Positions 18,277 to 26,308 of a stretch of 64,000 nucleotides of DNA are shown here, one piece after another. Source of the DNA: Chitinophaga filiformis (GTDB lineage Bacteria; Bacteroidota; Bacteroidia; Chitinophagales; Chitinophagaceae); the NCBI RefSeq assembly GCF_900102545.1, contig NZ_FNBN01000001.1, forward strand, positions 1,504,221 through 1,568,220. The letters are read 5' to 3'. A program made the translations under genes and the position numbers. The first letter of the stretch is position 1; each line of letters starts with the position of its first letter. The notes under the pieces were generated by a model. It saw nothing but the letters and a program-made list of their open reading frames with translations. It did no database searches and was not told the DNA's origin.

Positions 18277-19353
18277 ATGAAATTCAGGAACTTTAAAATG
18301 GTCGATTACGTGGTGTTTGGCCGTGGTGCATTTGACCAGCTTGATGAGATACTGGCTCCCCGCCGTAAAGGTGAGGCGCCAATGATATTCTTTGTAGACC
18401 ATTTCTTCCAGGGTAATGAGGCCTTTGCCAAACGCATTCCCCTGAGAGGTAAAGATAAGATCGTATACATTGATGTTACGGACGAGCCGAAGACCAAATA
18501 TGTGGATAAAGTAAGAGATGAGCTGCTGGCAGAATTTGGTGAAGTAAGCGGTATCATTGGTATTGGCGGTGGTTCTGTAATGGACATGGCCAAGGCGGTA
18601 TCCCTGATGATGAAGAACCCCGGTTCTTCCGCAGACTACCAGGGATGGGACCTCGTGAAAGTAGCGGGTGTATATAAAGTGGGTATCCCTACACTCTCCG
18701 GTACTGGCGCTGAAGTAAGCCGTACCTGCGTGCTGACCGGACCTACCCGTAAACTGGGTATGAACTCCGACTTCACTCCATTTGACCAGATCGTACTGGA
18801 TCCGGCCCTGATAAAAGGCGTACCGGTAAACCAGCAGTTCTATACAGCGATGGATTGTTATATCCACTGTATCGAATCCCTGCAGGGTACTTACCTGAAT
18901 GCATTCAGCCGTTCTTACGGAGAAGAAGCATTGCGCCTCTGCCAGGAAATATTCCTGGAGAAAGATACCTGGGATGATGATGCAGACGAAAAACTGATGA
19001 TGGCGTCTTATGCCGGCGGTATGAGTATCGCTTATTCACAGGTGGGTGTAGCGCACGCGGTGAGCTATGGTCTGTCATACCTGCTGGGTACAAAACATGG
19101 TATCGGTAACTGTATCGTGTTTGATAAACTGGAAGAATTCTATCCGGAAGGAGTGAGGGAGTTCAAGCAAATGGTGAAGAAGCATAATATCGACATCCCG
19201 CAGGGTATTACCAAAGGGCTGTCTGATGAGCAGTTCAATGCCATGATCGATGTATCCCTGGGCATGGCGCCACTGTGGGAAAATGCATTAGGTAAAGACT
19301 GGAAAGAACAGATGACACGTGAACGCCTTCGTGCATTGTACGAGCAGCTGTAA
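18277..19353 (+). CDS. kdnB: KdnB-type iron-dependent alcohol dehydrogenase
   Basis: A 358-residue group III (iron-containing) alcohol dehydrogenase. The NAD motif GGGSVMDMAK spans 97-106, and metal ligands D193 and H197 (AMDCYIHCIES) are visible, with two more histidines in GVAHAV and GTKHGIG. In Kdo8N synthesis KdnB oxidises the C8 hydroxyl of Kdo to an aldehyde for KdnA. The N-terminus (FRNFKMVDYVVFGRGAFDQL) resembles this subgroup. It is the last gene of the operon, and a strong terminator follows. Confidence 0.85.
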   Translation: MKFRNFKMVDYVVFGRGAFDQLDEILAPRRKGEAPMIFFVDHFFQGNEAFAKRIPLRGKDKIVYIDVTDEPKTKYVDKVRDELLAEFGEVSGIIGIGGGSVMDMAKAVSLMMKNPGSSADYQGWDLVKVAGVYKVGIPTLSGTGAEVSRTCVLTGPTRKLGMNSDFTPFDQIVLDPALIKGVPVNQQFYTAMDCYIHCIESLQGTYLNAFSRSYGEEALRLCQEIFLEKDTWDDDADEKLMMASYAGGMSIAYSQVGVAHAVSYGLSYLLGTKHGIGNCIVFDKLEEFYPEGVREFKQMVKKHNIDIPQGITKGLSDEQFNAMIDVSLGMAPLWENALGKDWKEQMTRERLRALYEQL

Positions 19354-19378
19354 TACAACGCAGTAATAATTACTTATA

Positions 19379-19415
19379 AAAAAGCCCCCTGCTGAAAAAC
19401 AGGGGGCTTTTTTTA
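19379..19415. terminator. Bidirectional terminator after kdnB
   Basis: The GC-rich stem gccccctg (19384-19391) / cagggggc (19400-19407) has A residues before it and seven T residues after it. It can serve both the kdnA-kdsB-kdnB operon and the convergent MFS gene. Confidence 0.9.
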
Positions 19416-19423
19416 TAAATAAC

Positions 19424-20650
19424 TTATCGCAGGAACCTTCTGATAGGCACCCGCATATGAACGAAACGCCACATAATTTGCAGACGGCGGTTATGATAAA
19501 TAAACAAGAGATAGCAGGCAGCCATTAATGTCACGACCGCGGTACTAAAGAACGTGACTGAGAAGAAGCGTGCGTCGTTGTGATAAATAAAGGCAGACAG
19601 GTAAGCGCCAAGACCGATACCTGCTTCCATCGCAATATACATGGTAGCCAGAGCCCGGCCCTTATGCTGCGGATGACCCAGGTCGATAGTCCAGGCGGTA
19701 ATAGCCGGAGAGTTCATACCAACAGAAACGCCGTAAATAACAGCAGCAGTCAGCATCATTGCCGGCGTGTGCGCAATGCCCAGCAGGAACACGCCAATGG
19801 CCATGGTAATGGTAGAGATCTTCAGAATAGGCACACGGCCATATTTATCAGACACCTTACCAGCCAGCAGGCGGATGCTGATGGACGCGGCAGTAAAGAA
19901 GGTAAAGAACAACCCTTTATTCTGGATGCCCAGGTAAGTACTGAAGTCGGGAATAATGGTGAACAGTACCCCGTAGCTGAGATAGGTCAGGAAGATAACA
20001 ATCACCGGCGCCAGTACCAGCGGCTCAAATATTTCACTTTTGGAGATCTTTAAGGTAGATAAACGGAAGGGTTGTTTGTCCTGCAGTGTCTCCCGCATTC
20101 CTCCGACCAGTATTACGACAGACAATAATGCAAATACCGCAGATACCTGGAACATGATGTGGATATCCCAGTGGTTAGTGATATAACCGCCGATAGCCGG
20201 TCCCATAGCTAGACCTATTGTGCTGAACAGGCCAACCATTCCCATTGCTTCCGCCCGGCGGGTAGAAGGTACAATGTCGGCAACATAGGCGGCTGTACCG
20301 GTAGGTTTGAATCCTGTGGAAAAACCATGAAAGAAACGGAGCAATAAAAATGCGCCTACAGAGCTGACGAGTGGGTATAACAGGCTGCACACCACACACA
20401 CCAGCGAGCCAAAGATCATGACAGGTACACGACCGATCGTATCTGTCAGCTTTCCGCTGAAGGGGCGGGACAATCCTGCCATCAACGTAAAGAGCGCAAG
20501 TATATATCCTTTGTAGTCCTCACCACCCATCCGGGTCAGATAGGCAGGCAATTCCGGTAGCAACATGTTAAAGCTGGCGGAAAACAGTGCATTGCTGAGG
20601 CATAACATCACAAAATGGAAAGTGTAAATTCTCCCGGGCGACTGATCCAT
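19424..20650 (-). CDS. MFS transporter
   Basis: A 408-residue major facilitator with about twelve membrane helices. The loop 2-3 motif reads GKLTDTIGRVPVM (about 60-72), and a second copy in the C-terminal half is GKVSDKYGRVP. The subfamily looks like drug or sugar efflux proteins, but the substrate is unknown. It converges on the Kdo8N operon. A perfect -7 promoter box sits immediately upstream of the start codon, suggesting a leaderless message. Confidence 0.92.
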   Translation of the reverse strand: MDQSPGRIYTFHFVMLCLSNALFSASFNMLLPELPAYLTRMGGEDYKGYILALFTLMAGLSRPFSGKLTDTIGRVPVMIFGSLVCVVCSLLYPLVSSVGAFLLLRFFHGFSTGFKPTGTAAYVADIVPSTRRAEAMGMVGLFSTIGLAMGPAIGGYITNHWDIHIMFQVSAVFALLSVVILVGGMRETLQDKQPFRLSTLKISKSEIFEPLVLAPVIVIFLTYLSYGVLFTIIPDFSTYLGIQNKGLFFTFFTAASISIRLLAGKVSDKYGRVPILKISTITMAIGVFLLGIAHTPAMMLTAAVIYGVSVGMNSPAITAWTIDLGHPQHKGRALATMYIAMEAGIGLGAYLSAFIYHNDARFFSVTFFSTAVVTLMAACYLLFIYHNRRLQIMWRFVHMRVPIRRFLR

Positions 20651-20654
20651 GCTG

Positions 20655-20662
20655 CAAAGTTA
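20655..20662 (-). promoter_or_regulatory. -7 promoter box abutting the MFS start
   Basis: On the minus strand TAACTTTG matches TAnnTTTG exactly and lies four bases from the ATG at 20650. Transcription would begin at or next to the start codon. No clear -33 box was found. Confidence 0.4.
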
Positions 20663-20763
20663 CAATAAAGGGCAGAACCCCAGCCCGTTAAAGGGAAAAA
20701 TACAACTTATATTATTTATCGACCTGCGGGTAGTAAATTTGTGAACACCCCCAAAATACAGGT

Positions 20764-21504
20764 ATGGAAAACAAAGAGCTCCGTTTGGCAGTCCTCATCG
20801 ATGCAGACAATATTCCTTACGCCAGCGTAAAAGCCATGATGGAAGAAGTAGCCAAATACGGGATACCGACTTTTAAACGGATATATGGAGATTGGACAAA
20901 ACCCACACTCACCGGCTGGAAAACAGTCCTGCTGGATAATGCGATTACACCTATACAACAATACAGCTACACCAGCGGCAAAAATGCGACAGACTCCGCT
21001 ATGATCATAGACGCGATGGACATTCTTTATACCGGGAGAGTGGATGGGTTCTGCCTGATCACGAGCGATAGTGATTTCACCCGTCTGGCCACCCGCCTGC
21101 GGGAGGCCGGGATGCGTGTGTTCGGACTGGGAGAGAGAAAGACGCCCAGCGCTTTCCGTGCTGCCTGCGACAAGTTCATCTACCTGGAGATCCTGGCAGA
21201 TACAGGTAAGGAATCATCTGCCAAACGGAAAACAGAGAAGGGAAATGGAAAAGGCATCAGCAAGGCCGATAAAGAGGTCATAAACATGCTGTCGTCCAGC
21301 ATAAATGATATTGCAGATGAAGATGGCTGGGCCTACCTGGGAGAGCTGGGAAACCTGTTGCTGAAGAAACAACCAGACTTCGATGCCCGCAACTATGGGT
21401 ATAACAAGCTGTTACAGCTGATCAAAAGCTTTGAAAATTTCGAAATAGATATCCGGGAAAGCAGCCGTAAAATGGGAAAGCTGGTATATGTCAGGGTAAA
21501 ATAA
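20764..21504 (+). CDS. NYN-domain nuclease-like protein with OST-HTH domain
   Basis: A 246-residue protein. The N-terminal NYN (PIN-like) domain spans about 7-145, with acidic residues D13, D15, D77, D102 and D104 (LIDADNIP, ATDSAM, TSDSDF) in the positions expected for metal-dependent RNA cleavage. A Lys-rich linker (147-167) leads to an OST-HTH/LOTUS domain (about 168-245; GWAYLGELGNLL, NYGYNKLLQL), which binds RNA, in particular G-rich RNA. The family is related to LabA/DUF88. It is probably an RNA-processing enzyme with an unknown target. Confidence 0.9.
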   Translation: MENKELRLAVLIDADNIPYASVKAMMEEVAKYGIPTFKRIYGDWTKPTLTGWKTVLLDNAITPIQQYSYTSGKNATDSAMIIDAMDILYTGRVDGFCLITSDSDFTRLATRLREAGMRVFGLGERKTPSAFRAACDKFIYLEILADTGKESSAKRKTEKGNGKGISKADKEVINMLSSSINDIADEDGWAYLGELGNLLLKKQPDFDARNYGYNKLLQLIKSFENFEIDIRESSRKMGKLVYVRVK

Positions 21505-21508
21505 GACA

Positions 21509-21545
21509 TAAAAAAAGCTGCTTTACCATGGAGTAAAACAGCCTT
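21509..21545 (-). terminator. Terminator for the 47-residue membrane protein gene
   Basis: Ten-base arms (gctgctttac / gtaaaacagc, one wobble) are followed on the minus strand by seven T residues. It lies between the convergent NYN gene and the small minus-strand gene. Confidence 0.7.
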
Positions 21546-21569
21546 CTTAATATCTTAATAAGTTGGATA

Positions 21570-21713
21570 CTAGCGCTTAGCGTATTTGATAGCTGCGTAG
21601 AGGAACATTAATGCGAACAGAGCGATAACTGCAAAAGTCAGATAATGAGCAACCTTGTCTCCAGCCCTGTAAAAATCGGTAGTCTCTACGTTATTGATTA
21701 CTTCAAGCAACAT
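21570..21713 (-). CDS. 47-residue single-helix membrane protein
   Basis: Reading the minus strand from the ATG at 21713 gives a 47-residue product that stops at 21570. It has an amphipathic start (MLLEVINNVETTDFYRAGDK), one strong hydrophobic helix (about 22-41), and a basic end, KYAKR. It is followed directly by a terminator, and its layout is that of a true small membrane protein. It lies 71 bp downstream of the fused E1 gene on the same strand. No family is recognised. Confidence 0.65.
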   Translation of the reverse strand: MLLEVINNVETTDFYRAGDKVAHYLTFAVIALFALMFLYAAIKYAKR

Positions 21714-21784
21714 AAAAATAATGTTTAGTGGTCCGGGCTGCAAGTTAGCGCATTCTGTTTAAAAATCCCAACATGCATATCTGC

Positions 21785-23764
21785 CTAATAGTTCGCCAGT
21801 TGCTCTATACATTGATGCATACGTGTTTTAGCCAGGAAATTTTTCTCGAGTGGCGCGGCAAACGGAACCGGCGTATCCAGTCCTGCACAGCGCATCACAG
21901 GGGCATCCAGTAGCGAAAAGCAATGTTCTGCTATCCATGCGCTGATCTCTCCGCCCAGCCCGCCGGTAAGCGTATCTTCATGAAGAATTAAAACTTTCCC
22001 CGTGGCGGCCACGGCCTCTCTGATAGCCGTATAATCCAATGGCAACAAGGTACGAAGGTCCAGTATGTGAATAGATAACTGCGGATGTTGTTGTGCATAT
22101 TCCAGCGCCCAGTGTACACCTGCACCGTAGGTGATGATACTGACGTCTTCCCCTGCCTGCACTACTTTCGCTTTCCCTATCTCAATAGTGTAGGGCGCTT
22201 CCGGCACAGGCCCGCTGATACTGCGGTACAAAGCTTTATGCTCGAAGTACAATACAGGATTGGGATCTGCAAACGCTGCCAGTAACAAGCCCTTGGCATC
22301 TGCCGGAGTAGCCGGGTATACTACTTTCAGTCCGGGTACATGTGTGAACCAGGCTTCATTACTCTGGGAGTGGAAGGGGCCAGCCCCTACACCTGCACCT
22401 GCCGGTAGCCGGATCACCACATCGGCAGTCTGCCCCCAGCGGTAATGTATCTTCGCCAGGTTATTGACGATCTGGTTGAAACCGCAGGTTACAAAGTCGG
22501 CAAACTGCATCTCCACCATACTCTTATATCCCATAATGGAAAGTCCCAGTCCGGCGCCCACAATGGCGCTTTCACATAAGGGCGTGTTTCTCACCCTTTC
22601 CTTTCCATACTTTGCTACGAAACCATCCGTGATCTTAAAAGCACCGCCATATTCCGCAATATCCTGTCCCATCAGTATCAGGTTAGGATACTGTTCCATC
22701 GCCTGATCCAGGCCTTCGGAAATAGCATCGATGAAACGCTTATCATGTGTAGCCCCGTTGGCTATTGGTGGAATAGGAGAAGGAGGGGGGGCGTAAATAT
22801 CTTTCAGTTCATCCCCGATACTAACGGGCGGAGATACTGCTGCCAGGGCGGTATTTATCTCCCGGTCTATTTCCTGTTTCAGCGTCTCCCGGATATCATG
22901 AATGCCTTCTGTGTTGATCAGTTGCAGATATTCTAAGAAACCTTCAAAATGCTGGATAGGGTCCTGTTTAGCCCATTCTTCCAGCAGGGCGGGAGGGACG
23001 TATTTAGTGCCGCTGGCTTCCTCATGTCCCCTCATGCGGAAGGTCATGGCCTCTATTAAAACCGGCTGTTGTTCCTGCAGGGCATGACGTTTCGCTTCTT
23101 TTACAGCGTGATACACTTCCAGGAGATTGTTCCCGTTAATGCGCATTCCCCGCATGCCATAGCCTGCTGCTCTTTGTACGAGTTGTTCACAGCGGTATTG
23201 TTCTTCTACCGGTGTGCTCAACCCATAGCCATTGTTTTCTATCAGGAAGATGACAGGCAAATCCCATACAGCCGCCACATTCAGCGCTTCATGGAATTCG
23301 CCCTCACTGGTACCCCCTTCGCCGGTAAAGGCCAGCGATACCTTGTCTTCTTTTTTTAGTTTATGTGCCAGGGAAATGCCATCAGCAATGGAAAGCTGAG
23401 GTCCCAGGTGAGAGATCATGCCACAGATATGATGTTGCCGGCTGCCGAAGTGAAAGGAACGTTCCCGTCCTTTGCTGAACCCCAGTGTACTGCCCTGCCA
23501 TTGGTGGAAGAGCTGCTGCAATGGCATCTGCCGTGCAGTGAACACACCAAGGTTTCTGTGCAGGGGCAGGATCCATTCGTCGTTATCCAACGCTAAAGTG
23601 GCGCCTACAGCAATGGCTTCCTGTCCGATACCGGAAAACCATTTACTTACTTTTCCCTGCCGCAGCAACAACAACATTTTCTCTTCTACCAGGCGGGGAT
23701 ATAACAGGGCTTTGTAAAAAGCCAGCAGTTCCCCGTCACTGATATGTGCACGTTCAAAATACAT
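21785..23764 (-). CDS. Fused alpha/beta E1 of a 2-oxoacid dehydrogenase complex
   Basis: A 659-residue thiamine-diphosphate enzyme in which the E1-alpha part (about 1-320) is joined to the E1-beta part (about 335-659). The TPP site reads GEGGTSEG (148-155) with ENNGY (176-180). The beta half has GQDIAEYGGAFKIT and the NTPLCESAIVGAGLG segment. The best match is branched-chain 2-oxoacid (2-oxoisovalerate) dehydrogenase E1, although pyruvate E1 cannot be excluded. The E2 and E3 genes are not here. It lies 10 bp downstream of the small holin-like gene. Confidence 0.92.
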   Translation of the reverse strand: MYFERAHISDGELLAFYKALLYPRLVEEKMLLLLRQGKVSKWFSGIGQEAIAVGATLALDNDEWILPLHRNLGVFTARQMPLQQLFHQWQGSTLGFSKGRERSFHFGSRQHHICGMISHLGPQLSIADGISLAHKLKKEDKVSLAFTGEGGTSEGEFHEALNVAAVWDLPVIFLIENNGYGLSTPVEEQYRCEQLVQRAAGYGMRGMRINGNNLLEVYHAVKEAKRHALQEQQPVLIEAMTFRMRGHEEASGTKYVPPALLEEWAKQDPIQHFEGFLEYLQLINTEGIHDIRETLKQEIDREINTALAAVSPPVSIGDELKDIYAPPPSPIPPIANGATHDKRFIDAISEGLDQAMEQYPNLILMGQDIAEYGGAFKITDGFVAKYGKERVRNTPLCESAIVGAGLGLSIMGYKSMVEMQFADFVTCGFNQIVNNLAKIHYRWGQTADVVIRLPAGAGVGAGPFHSQSNEAWFTHVPGLKVVYPATPADAKGLLLAAFADPNPVLYFEHKALYRSISGPVPEAPYTIEIGKAKVVQAGEDVSIITYGAGVHWALEYAQQHPQLSIHILDLRTLLPLDYTAIREAVAATGKVLILHEDTLTGGLGGEISAWIAEHCFSLLDAPVMRCAGLDTPVPFAAPLEKNFLAKTRMHQCIEQLANY

Positions 23765-23774
23765 GGTATTAAAC

Positions 23775-24122
23775 TCAATCGTTATCGCCTCCCGCTATAC
23801 TATGCATAAAACCACTAACAACGGTGAGCACCAGGCTGAATATCAGCGCCCACCAGAATCCGTCCACTTTGAATCCTTTTACAAGGTTGGACGCCAGCAG
23901 TATAATAATAGCATTGATCACCAGCAAAAACAATCCCAGTGTAATTATCGTAGCAGGAAGTGTCAGTATTATCAGTATTGGTTTTACCAACAGGTTCAAG
24001 ATAGCTAATACTAATGCGAGCACAAGGGCAGTCGTAAAATCCTTAATAGTTACACCTGGCAATACGTATGCAGAAAGCATCGCTGCCAGCGCCGTTACAA
24101 GTAAGCGGATGAGAAAATTCAT
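23775..24122 (-). CDS. Four-helix phage-holin-IV-like membrane protein
   Basis: A 115-residue protein made almost wholly of four hydrophobic helices, with the motif LLNLLVKPILIILTLP typical of PF04020-type (mycobacterial 4-TMS phage holin superfamily IV) proteins. These are widespread chromosomal proteins with no proven holin activity. It lies upstream of the fused E1 on the same strand and may share a transcript with it. Confidence 0.87.
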   Translation of the reverse strand: MNFLIRLLVTALAAMLSAYVLPGVTIKDFTTALVLALVLAILNLLVKPILIILTLPATIITLGLFLLVINAIIILLASNLVKGFKVDGFWWALIFSLVLTVVSGFMHSIAGGDND

Positions 24123-24169
24123 GTGATGAAATTTTTCGGGAAGGTAACAAAAATTGATGCTATACCGGC

Positions 24170-25096
24170 TTACAGAAAATCATCGCTTTCCCTGTAAGCT
24201 TTTATGAGAGCCAGTTCTCCCTCTTTACCAGGGTTGGCATTACCGTGCTCCATACCCAGCACACCCTTAAAGCCTTTTTTATGTAAGTGCTTGAAGATGT
24301 TCTTATAATTGATCTCGCCGCTGGTGGGTTCCTTACGGCCAGGATTATCACCTATCTGTATATATGCAATTTCATCCCAGCAGAGGTCCATAACAGGGAT
24401 CAGGTTGCCGGTGTTGCGCTGCATGTGATAGATATCGTAAAGAATCTTGCAGCTAGGGCTGTTTACAGCCTTGCAGATGCCATAGCTCTGCTCTGCAGTA
24501 CGCAGGAACAGGTCAGGGTTATCGCTTAACGGTTCCATTACCATGATCAGTCCCTCCTTTTCCAGTACCTCAGCTCCCATACGAAATGCCTCGATCACAT
24601 TACCTGTCTGTACACCAATGGGCAGGTTCCTTTCAAAATAACCGGGTACCACAGTCGCCCATTTGGCATTCACGCGTTTCGCCGTTTCCAGTGCCTGTTT
24701 ACATATTTTTACGAAAGCATCCTTGTACTCCTGTTTGCCGGTAGTGAGGGATACCTTCCAGTTGTCGCCGGCATCGATCACAAATACGCCCATCTGCATA
24801 CCCAGTTTGCTGAGCAGCTTTCCGATCTTTTCCTGTTCTGCAGGATCGCGTTTCATCAGGCCATTATCTTCAATAGCACGGAAACCCTGATCATACATAA
24901 ATTGGATCTGGTCTAAGAAGTTGGCGCCGGCGCTGTTTTTAAACATCCCATCGTGAGGGGCATAGTTCAGATTAAAGGTTTTCCCGGCAGGTGTTGGGTT
25001 GAGATCATTGTGTGCTGCCGCAGCTGCTGTACTGCCAATAGCCAATGTGGATAGTCCTGCCAATGTGCTTTGCTGAAGGAATTTTCTTCTTTCCAT
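24170..25096 (-). CDS. Tat-exported TIM-barrel (hydroxypyruvate isomerase-like) protein
   Basis: A 308-residue protein with a twin-arginine-type leader (ERRKFLQQS, then a hydrophobic stretch to about residue 27). The mature part is a xylose-isomerase-like TIM barrel of the hydroxypyruvate isomerase group, with metal-site-like acidic and histidine residues in VMEPLSDN, ILYDIYHMQ, YIQIGDNPGR and GMEHGN. Such barrels isomerise or epimerise sugars, including 3-keto-sugars. It is divergent from the SUMF-like gene and close to the Gfo/Idh gene, suggesting joint sugar metabolism. Confidence 0.88.
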   Translation of the reverse strand: MERRKFLQQSTLAGLSTLAIGSTAAAAAHNDLNPTPAGKTFNLNYAPHDGMFKNSAGANFLDQIQFMYDQGFRAIEDNGLMKRDPAEQEKIGKLLSKLGMQMGVFVIDAGDNWKVSLTTGKQEYKDAFVKICKQALETAKRVNAKWATVVPGYFERNLPIGVQTGNVIEAFRMGAEVLEKEGLIMVMEPLSDNPDLFLRTAEQSYGICKAVNSPSCKILYDIYHMQRNTGNLIPVMDLCWDEIAYIQIGDNPGRKEPTSGEINYKNIFKHLHKKGFKGVLGMEHGNANPGKEGELALIKAYRESDDFL

Positions 25097-25124
25097 AACG
25101 TTAAAGGGTTGATTGCATGAATAC

Positions 25125-25155
25125 TAAATGTAATCGCTTTTTGATTCTGTTGCAA
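25125..25155 (-). promoter_or_regulatory. Candidate promoter of the TIM-barrel gene
   Basis: On the minus strand TTG (25153-25155) and TACATTTA (25125-25132) are separated by 20 bp, close to the -33/-7 consensus. The start codon at 25096 is about 28 nt downstream. Confidence 0.45.
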
Positions 25156-25269
25156 GGGGCCGTGAAGGAAAAGTGTATACTTGACGCCTTTTCGTAGAAA
25201 AACGTTGCATTCCATTATTTGATTTAATAAATTCACAGGTATTACAGGTTTTATCTTTCAAGAAGTGTT

Positions 25270-26241
25270 ATGAAAAACAGACTATTGGCCTTATCGCTGG
25301 GAAGCATGCTGACCAGCGTCGCGTTCGCACAGGAAACTAACAACCAGCCGTTTACTACGTATGAAGAGAAGCTGCCCGGAACAGCATTGAGCTTTAAAAT
25401 GGTACCCATCCCCGCGGGAGAAGTCACAATAGGAAGCCCGGAAAATGAGAAAGGACGAGACGCCGACGAAGGCCCTCAGAAAAAAGTAAAGATCGCTGCT
25501 TTCTGGATGGGCGCTAATGAAGTAACCTTCGAACAGTATGATATATACTCCGATCCGGAGAAAGATAAAACACCCATTCCGGATGGAATGACAAGGCCCA
25601 GCCCTCCTTATATAGATCTGACGCTTGGTATGGGAAAAGTGGGAGGTTACCCGGCGAATAGCATGAGCCAGTACGGTGCGCTGATGTACTGCAAATGGCT
25701 GTATGCCAAAACAGGAGTTTTCTACCGCCTCCCCACAGAGGCTGAGTGGGAATATGCCTGCCGTGCAGGAGCTACCACCGCTTATCCTTTTGGTAATGAT
25801 GCGTCAAAGCTGAAGGAATATGCCTGGTATGCCGACAACAGCGATGACAAGTATCATAAAGTAGGAGAATTGAAACCTAATGCCTGGGGACTGTACGACA
25901 TGCTGGGGAATGTAGCCGAATGGACGCTGGACCAGTATGACGAGCAGTACCTGCAGCATGTGTCAGATACAGACCCCTGGAATAAGCCAACAGCCAAAAC
26001 GCCCAGGACCATCAAAGGTGGTAACTATCATGATAACGCCGCCATGCTGCGTAGTGCAAGCCGCCTGAAGTCTGATCCGAACTGGAACCGCCGGGACCCG
26101 CAGGTACCTAAAAGTTACTGGTGGAACGCAGATGCGCCCTTCGTTGGATTCCGTATAGTTCGCCCACTTAAACAACCGACAAAAGAAGAGGCCGAGCAAT
26201 TTTTTGAAACCGTCATAGATCAATACAAAGGAGCAAGATAA
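25270..26241 (+). CDS. SUMF1/FGE-like sulfatase-modifying-factor domain protein
   Basis: A 323-residue exported protein with a signal peptide (about 1-20, ending in AFAQ). The formylglycine-generating-enzyme fold spans about 40-315, with RLPTEAEWEYACRAG, DMLGNVAEWT and a C-terminal VGFRIVRP. The region that holds the copper-binding cysteine pair in true FGE reads MLRSASRLKSD, without cysteine, so formylglycine formation is unlikely. It probably has a structural, binding or other enzymatic role. It shares direction with the Gfo/Idh gene 67 bp downstream. Confidence 0.88.
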   Translation: MKNRLLALSLGSMLTSVAFAQETNNQPFTTYEEKLPGTALSFKMVPIPAGEVTIGSPENEKGRDADEGPQKKVKIAAFWMGANEVTFEQYDIYSDPEKDKTPIPDGMTRPSPPYIDLTLGMGKVGGYPANSMSQYGALMYCKWLYAKTGVFYRLPTEAEWEYACRAGATTAYPFGNDASKLKEYAWYADNSDDKYHKVGELKPNAWGLYDMLGNVAEWTLDQYDEQYLQHVSDTDPWNKPTAKTPRTIKGGNYHDNAAMLRSASRLKSDPNWNRRDPQVPKSYWWNADAPFVGFRIVRPLKQPTKEEAEQFFETVIDQYKGAR

Positions 26242-26308
26242 CAGCCAAAAAAAGGGCTGCGCTACTGTTCTGTACATATCCCCACATTAACTCATAAAAA
26301 AACTTATC

